NCBI GenBank assembly: GCA_958448635.1
Contig: CAUDEQ010000045.1
Span: 1-16,299, forward strand
Source of the DNA: an uncultured Bacillota bacterium
GTDB taxonomy: Bacteria > Bacillota > Clostridia > Peptostreptococcales > Anaerovoracaceae
Length of the DNA: 16,299 nucleotides
Reading direction: 5' to 3'
This document shows, in pieces, positions 14,615 to 16,299 of the stretch; position 1 is the first letter of the stretch; the number at the start of each line of letters is the position of its first letter. The notes beneath the pieces were generated by a model. That model was not told the DNA's origin and made no database searches. It saw only the letters and a list, made by a program, of their open reading frames with translations. A program made the translations under genes and the position numbers.

Positions 14615-15417
14615 TGGCAGTAAGAGATATAACTCTCGGACAATACTATCCAGGGAGCTCATGGATTCACAGACTGGATCCAAGGGTAAAGATATTGGCG
14701 ACGATATTGTATATCGTAGCCCTTTTTGTGGTTCAGGATTTCATAGGCTTTGCTATAGCCACTGCGGGACTTGCCGTCGTGGTCATAATTTCAAAGGTGC
14801 CGCTGAGCTTTATACTCAGAGGTCTGAAGCCGATATTCCTGATAGTGGCATTCACCATGATAATCAACATGTTCATGATAAAAGGCGAGGTGCTGGTTTC
14901 CTTCTGGGTTCTGGAGATAACCAGGGAGGGGCTCAGGACTGCCGTATTCATGGCTGTAAGGCTCATACTGCTGGTGATCGGCTCATCGCTTCTGACGTTG
15001 ACCACCAGGCCGATAAACCTGACGGACGGCATAGAAGCGCTGCTGTCGCCTTTCGGTAAAATAGGTCTGCCCGCCCATGAGCTGGCGATGATGATGACAA
15101 TTGCATTGCGATTCATACCTACGCTGCTGGAGGAGACGGATAAGATAATGAAGGCCCAGCAGGCCAGAGGCGCCGATTTTGAAACGGGAAACATAATGAA
15201 CAGAGCAAAAGCCCTGATACCGATTCTCGTGCCGCTTTTCATAAGCGCATTCAGGATCGCTCAGGATCTGGCGCTTGCCATGGAGGCCAGGTGCTACGGC
15301 AGCGGCATCAAGAGAACAAGAATGAACGGCATGAAGCTTCAGAAATGTGATCTGGCGGCTTCTCTGCTGTATATCATGTTCCTGGCTGCCATAGTACTAC
15401 AGAGAATACTGATGTGA
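14614..15417 (+). CDS. ecfT: ECF transporter transmembrane subunit EcfT
   Basis: Membrane scaffold that links the two ATPases to S components. The 267 residues begin with the family opening GQYYPGSSWIHRLDPRVKIL, followed by several membrane segments. The two coupling motifs on the cytoplasmic helices are present: ARG (184-186, QQARGADFE) and ARC (225-227, LAMEARCYG). Length and order with ecfA1 and ecfA2 match the standard group II ECF module, which serves several S components; the one at 11461 is the nearest candidate. Confidence 0.95.
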   Translation: MAVRDITLGQYYPGSSWIHRLDPRVKILATILYIVALFVVQDFIGFAIATAGLAVVVIISKVPLSFILRGLKPIFLIVAFTMIINMFMIKGEVLVSFWVLEITREGLRTAVFMAVRLILLVIGSSLLTLTTRPINLTDGIEALLSPFGKIGLPAHELAMMMTIALRFIPTLLEETDKIMKAQQARGADFETGNIMNRAKALIPILVPLFISAFRIAQDLALAMEARCYGSGIKRTRMNGMKLQKCDLAASLLYIMFLAAIVLQRILM

Positions 15418-15435
15418 TGAGGCGGGTAAGGTAAG

Positions 15436-16134
15436 ATGAGACAGAGAAAAGCCAAGAACATGGAAGAAAGGTTGGCGGCATGCAGCAGCTATATGATACA
15501 GCTGCCCGGCAAGAACGCCGGGATCAGCTCGGAGGGAAGGGCTTCGAAGCTGCATCAGGGCGAGGAATTTCATAAGGACTATTTCGGCAATGACGGAGAG
15601 CTGTATCTTGAGATAGGGTGCGGCAAGGGAAATTTCATAATAAAAAAAGCCATGGAGAATCCCGACAGGAACTATATAGCCATCGAGGGGCAGGAGACTG
15701 TCCTGCTCAGAGCGTTGGAAAAGGTCAGGGAGCTGGAGGACAAGGGCGTGAAGCTCGAAAATCTTAAATTCATGCTGACCTTTGTTCACGGTATGGACGA
15801 GCTGTTTCAGGAAGGACAGCTTTCAGGCATATATCTGAACTTCAGCGATCCGTGGCCAAAGGCACGTCATGCCAAGAGGAGGCTGACGTACAGGGAGCGG
15901 CTGAAGGACTACAGATGGGCTCTCAGAGATAACGGCTTCGTCGAGTTCAAGACGGACAATGATGACCTTTATGCTTCTGCGCTGGAGGAAATAGAAGCGG
16001 CAGGTCTTGAGATAGCCGAGCAGACGAGGGATCTTCACGGCAGCACCTATGAATCGCGCTTTACCACGACGGAGTACGAGGAGCGGTTCAAGGCGCAGGG
16101 GAAGAATATCAACTATGTGAAAATAACGGTGTGA
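15436..16134 (+). CDS. trmB: tRNA (guanine-N7-)-methyltransferase
   Basis: Methylates N7 of guanosine 46 in the tRNA variable loop using S-adenosylmethionine. The 232 residues start with the family's MRQRKAKNMEERL and contain the SAM site LEIGCGKGNF (58-67), IEGQE (83-87), the catalytic/tRNA region NFSDPWPKARHAKRRLT (135-151), FKTDND (171-176) and TEYEERF (212-218). It follows ecfT by 18 bp and is probably read from the same transcript; the two functions are unrelated. The start site has only a weak AAGGTAAG, but the N terminus fits the family. Confidence 0.95.
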   Translation: MRQRKAKNMEERLAACSSYMIQLPGKNAGISSEGRASKLHQGEEFHKDYFGNDGELYLEIGCGKGNFIIKKAMENPDRNYIAIEGQETVLLRALEKVRELEDKGVKLENLKFMLTFVHGMDELFQEGQLSGIYLNFSDPWPKARHAKRRLTYRERLKDYRWALRDNGFVEFKTDNDDLYASALEEIEAAGLEIAEQTRDLHGSTYESRFTTTEYEERFKAQGKNINYVKITV

Positions 16135-16165
16135 CGCTCCTTATAGGTAGGAATATGTAAAAGGC

Positions 16166-16180
16166 GGAAGCAATGCTTCC
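16166..16180. other. Small hairpin downstream of trmB
   Basis: GGAAGC (16166-16171) and GCTTCC (16175-16180) form a perfect 6-bp stem with an AAT loop. It is followed by TTCG and an A-run rather than T's, so it is not a plus-strand intrinsic terminator by itself; the strong one lies 17 bp further on. Confidence 0.35.
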
Positions 16181-16196
16181 TTCGAAAAAATGCAGG

Positions 16197-16242
16197 AAAA
16201 ACCTGTACAGGGCTTCCTTTAAAGGGCGTTGTACAGGTTTTT
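16197..16242. terminator. Strong intrinsic terminator after trmB
   Basis: AAAAACCTGTACA (16197-16209) and TGTACAGGTTTTT (16230-16242) are perfect 13-bp complements enclosing a 20-nt loop; the T-run is the end of the right arm. The A-run on the left makes it usable in both directions. It ends the ecf-trmB transcript and is directly followed by an intron-like sequence. Confidence 0.85.
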
Positions 16243-16247
16243 AAGTT

Positions 16248-16299
16248 GTGCGCCTGGCGGCGCACGTTTCTAACGGGTGAAAGTCCCGAATCCGCCCGG
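16248..16299 (+). mobile_element. 5' end of a group II intron (probably class C), cut by the window edge
   Basis: Six bases after the terminator's right arm the sequence begins GTGCGCC, the conserved group II intron 5' end. It folds at once into a perfect GTGCGCC/GGCGCAC hairpin with a TGGC loop (16248-16265). It continues with CTAACGGGTGAAAGTCCCG (16272-16290), the conserved domain I block of bacterial group II introns (GGTGAAAGTCC). Class C introns are known to insert just downstream of intrinsic terminator hairpins, exactly as here. The body, any reverse transcriptase/maturase gene and the 3' end lie outside the window. Confidence 0.75.

Overview
The window reads as a chromosomal segment of an anaerobic, roughly mid-GC Clostridia-type Firmicute. 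The indications are strong GGAGG-like ribosome sites, frequent ATA and AGA/AGG codons beside CTG, a two-ATPase ECF vitamin transporter, the short (640 aa) clostridial-type aconitase, an EetA/EetB/ApbE-like flavin-redox gene set, a CsbB/YfhO-like wall-glycosylation pair and a class C-type group II intron end behind a terminator. The genus cannot be fixed from the sequence; an Anaerovoracaceae-like or related Eubacteriales lineage is only a guess.

Layout. Positions 1-305 hold no convincing gene: there is a short degenerate tandem repeat (131-204), then a near-consensus promoter (233-261) with an inverted repeat on its start region. It drives aconitase (306-2228), isocitrate dehydrogenase (2328-3455) and a GntR/FCD regulator (3467-4129). 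These are two consecutive steps from citrate to 2-oxoglutarate plus a probable local repressor whose operator would be the inverted repeat. A structured spacer (4130-4254) separates this operon from a convergent minus-strand pair: a Gx-transporter/EetB-like membrane protein (4255-4776) and a NusG-domain-II/EetA-like membrane-anchored protein (4909-5271). Only 29 bp away, and divergent from them, is the lipoprotein ApbE flavin transferase (5301-6368). It is followed by a polyprenyl-phosphate-type glycosyltransferase (6398-7357) overlapping a YfhO-family multi-membrane protein (7350-10034).

The 3' end of yfhO overlaps by 83 bp a convergent MocR-type regulator (9952-11346, minus), whose apparent terminator lies inside yfhO coding sequence. 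The MocR protein lacks the lysine that normally holds pyridoxal phosphate. It is divergent from an ECF transporter substrate-binding (S) component (11461-12021), and the shared spacer holds a perfect 10+10 bp inverted repeat plus a direct repeat. A co-directional string follows: type I 3-dehydroquinate dehydratase (12091-12894), the ECF energizing module ecfA1-ecfA2-ecfT (12930-15417, tightly overlapping) and trmB (15436-16134). After trmB there is a strong terminator hairpin, and six bases past its right arm begins what looks like the 5' end of a group II intron running out of the window.

No clearly new multi-gene system stands out. The most unusual points are the lysine-less MocR with its well-formed operator, the terminator-targeted intron end, the flavin-electron-transfer gene trio whose divergent start sites share one palindromic ribosome-binding sequence, and the autorepression architecture in front of aconitase.
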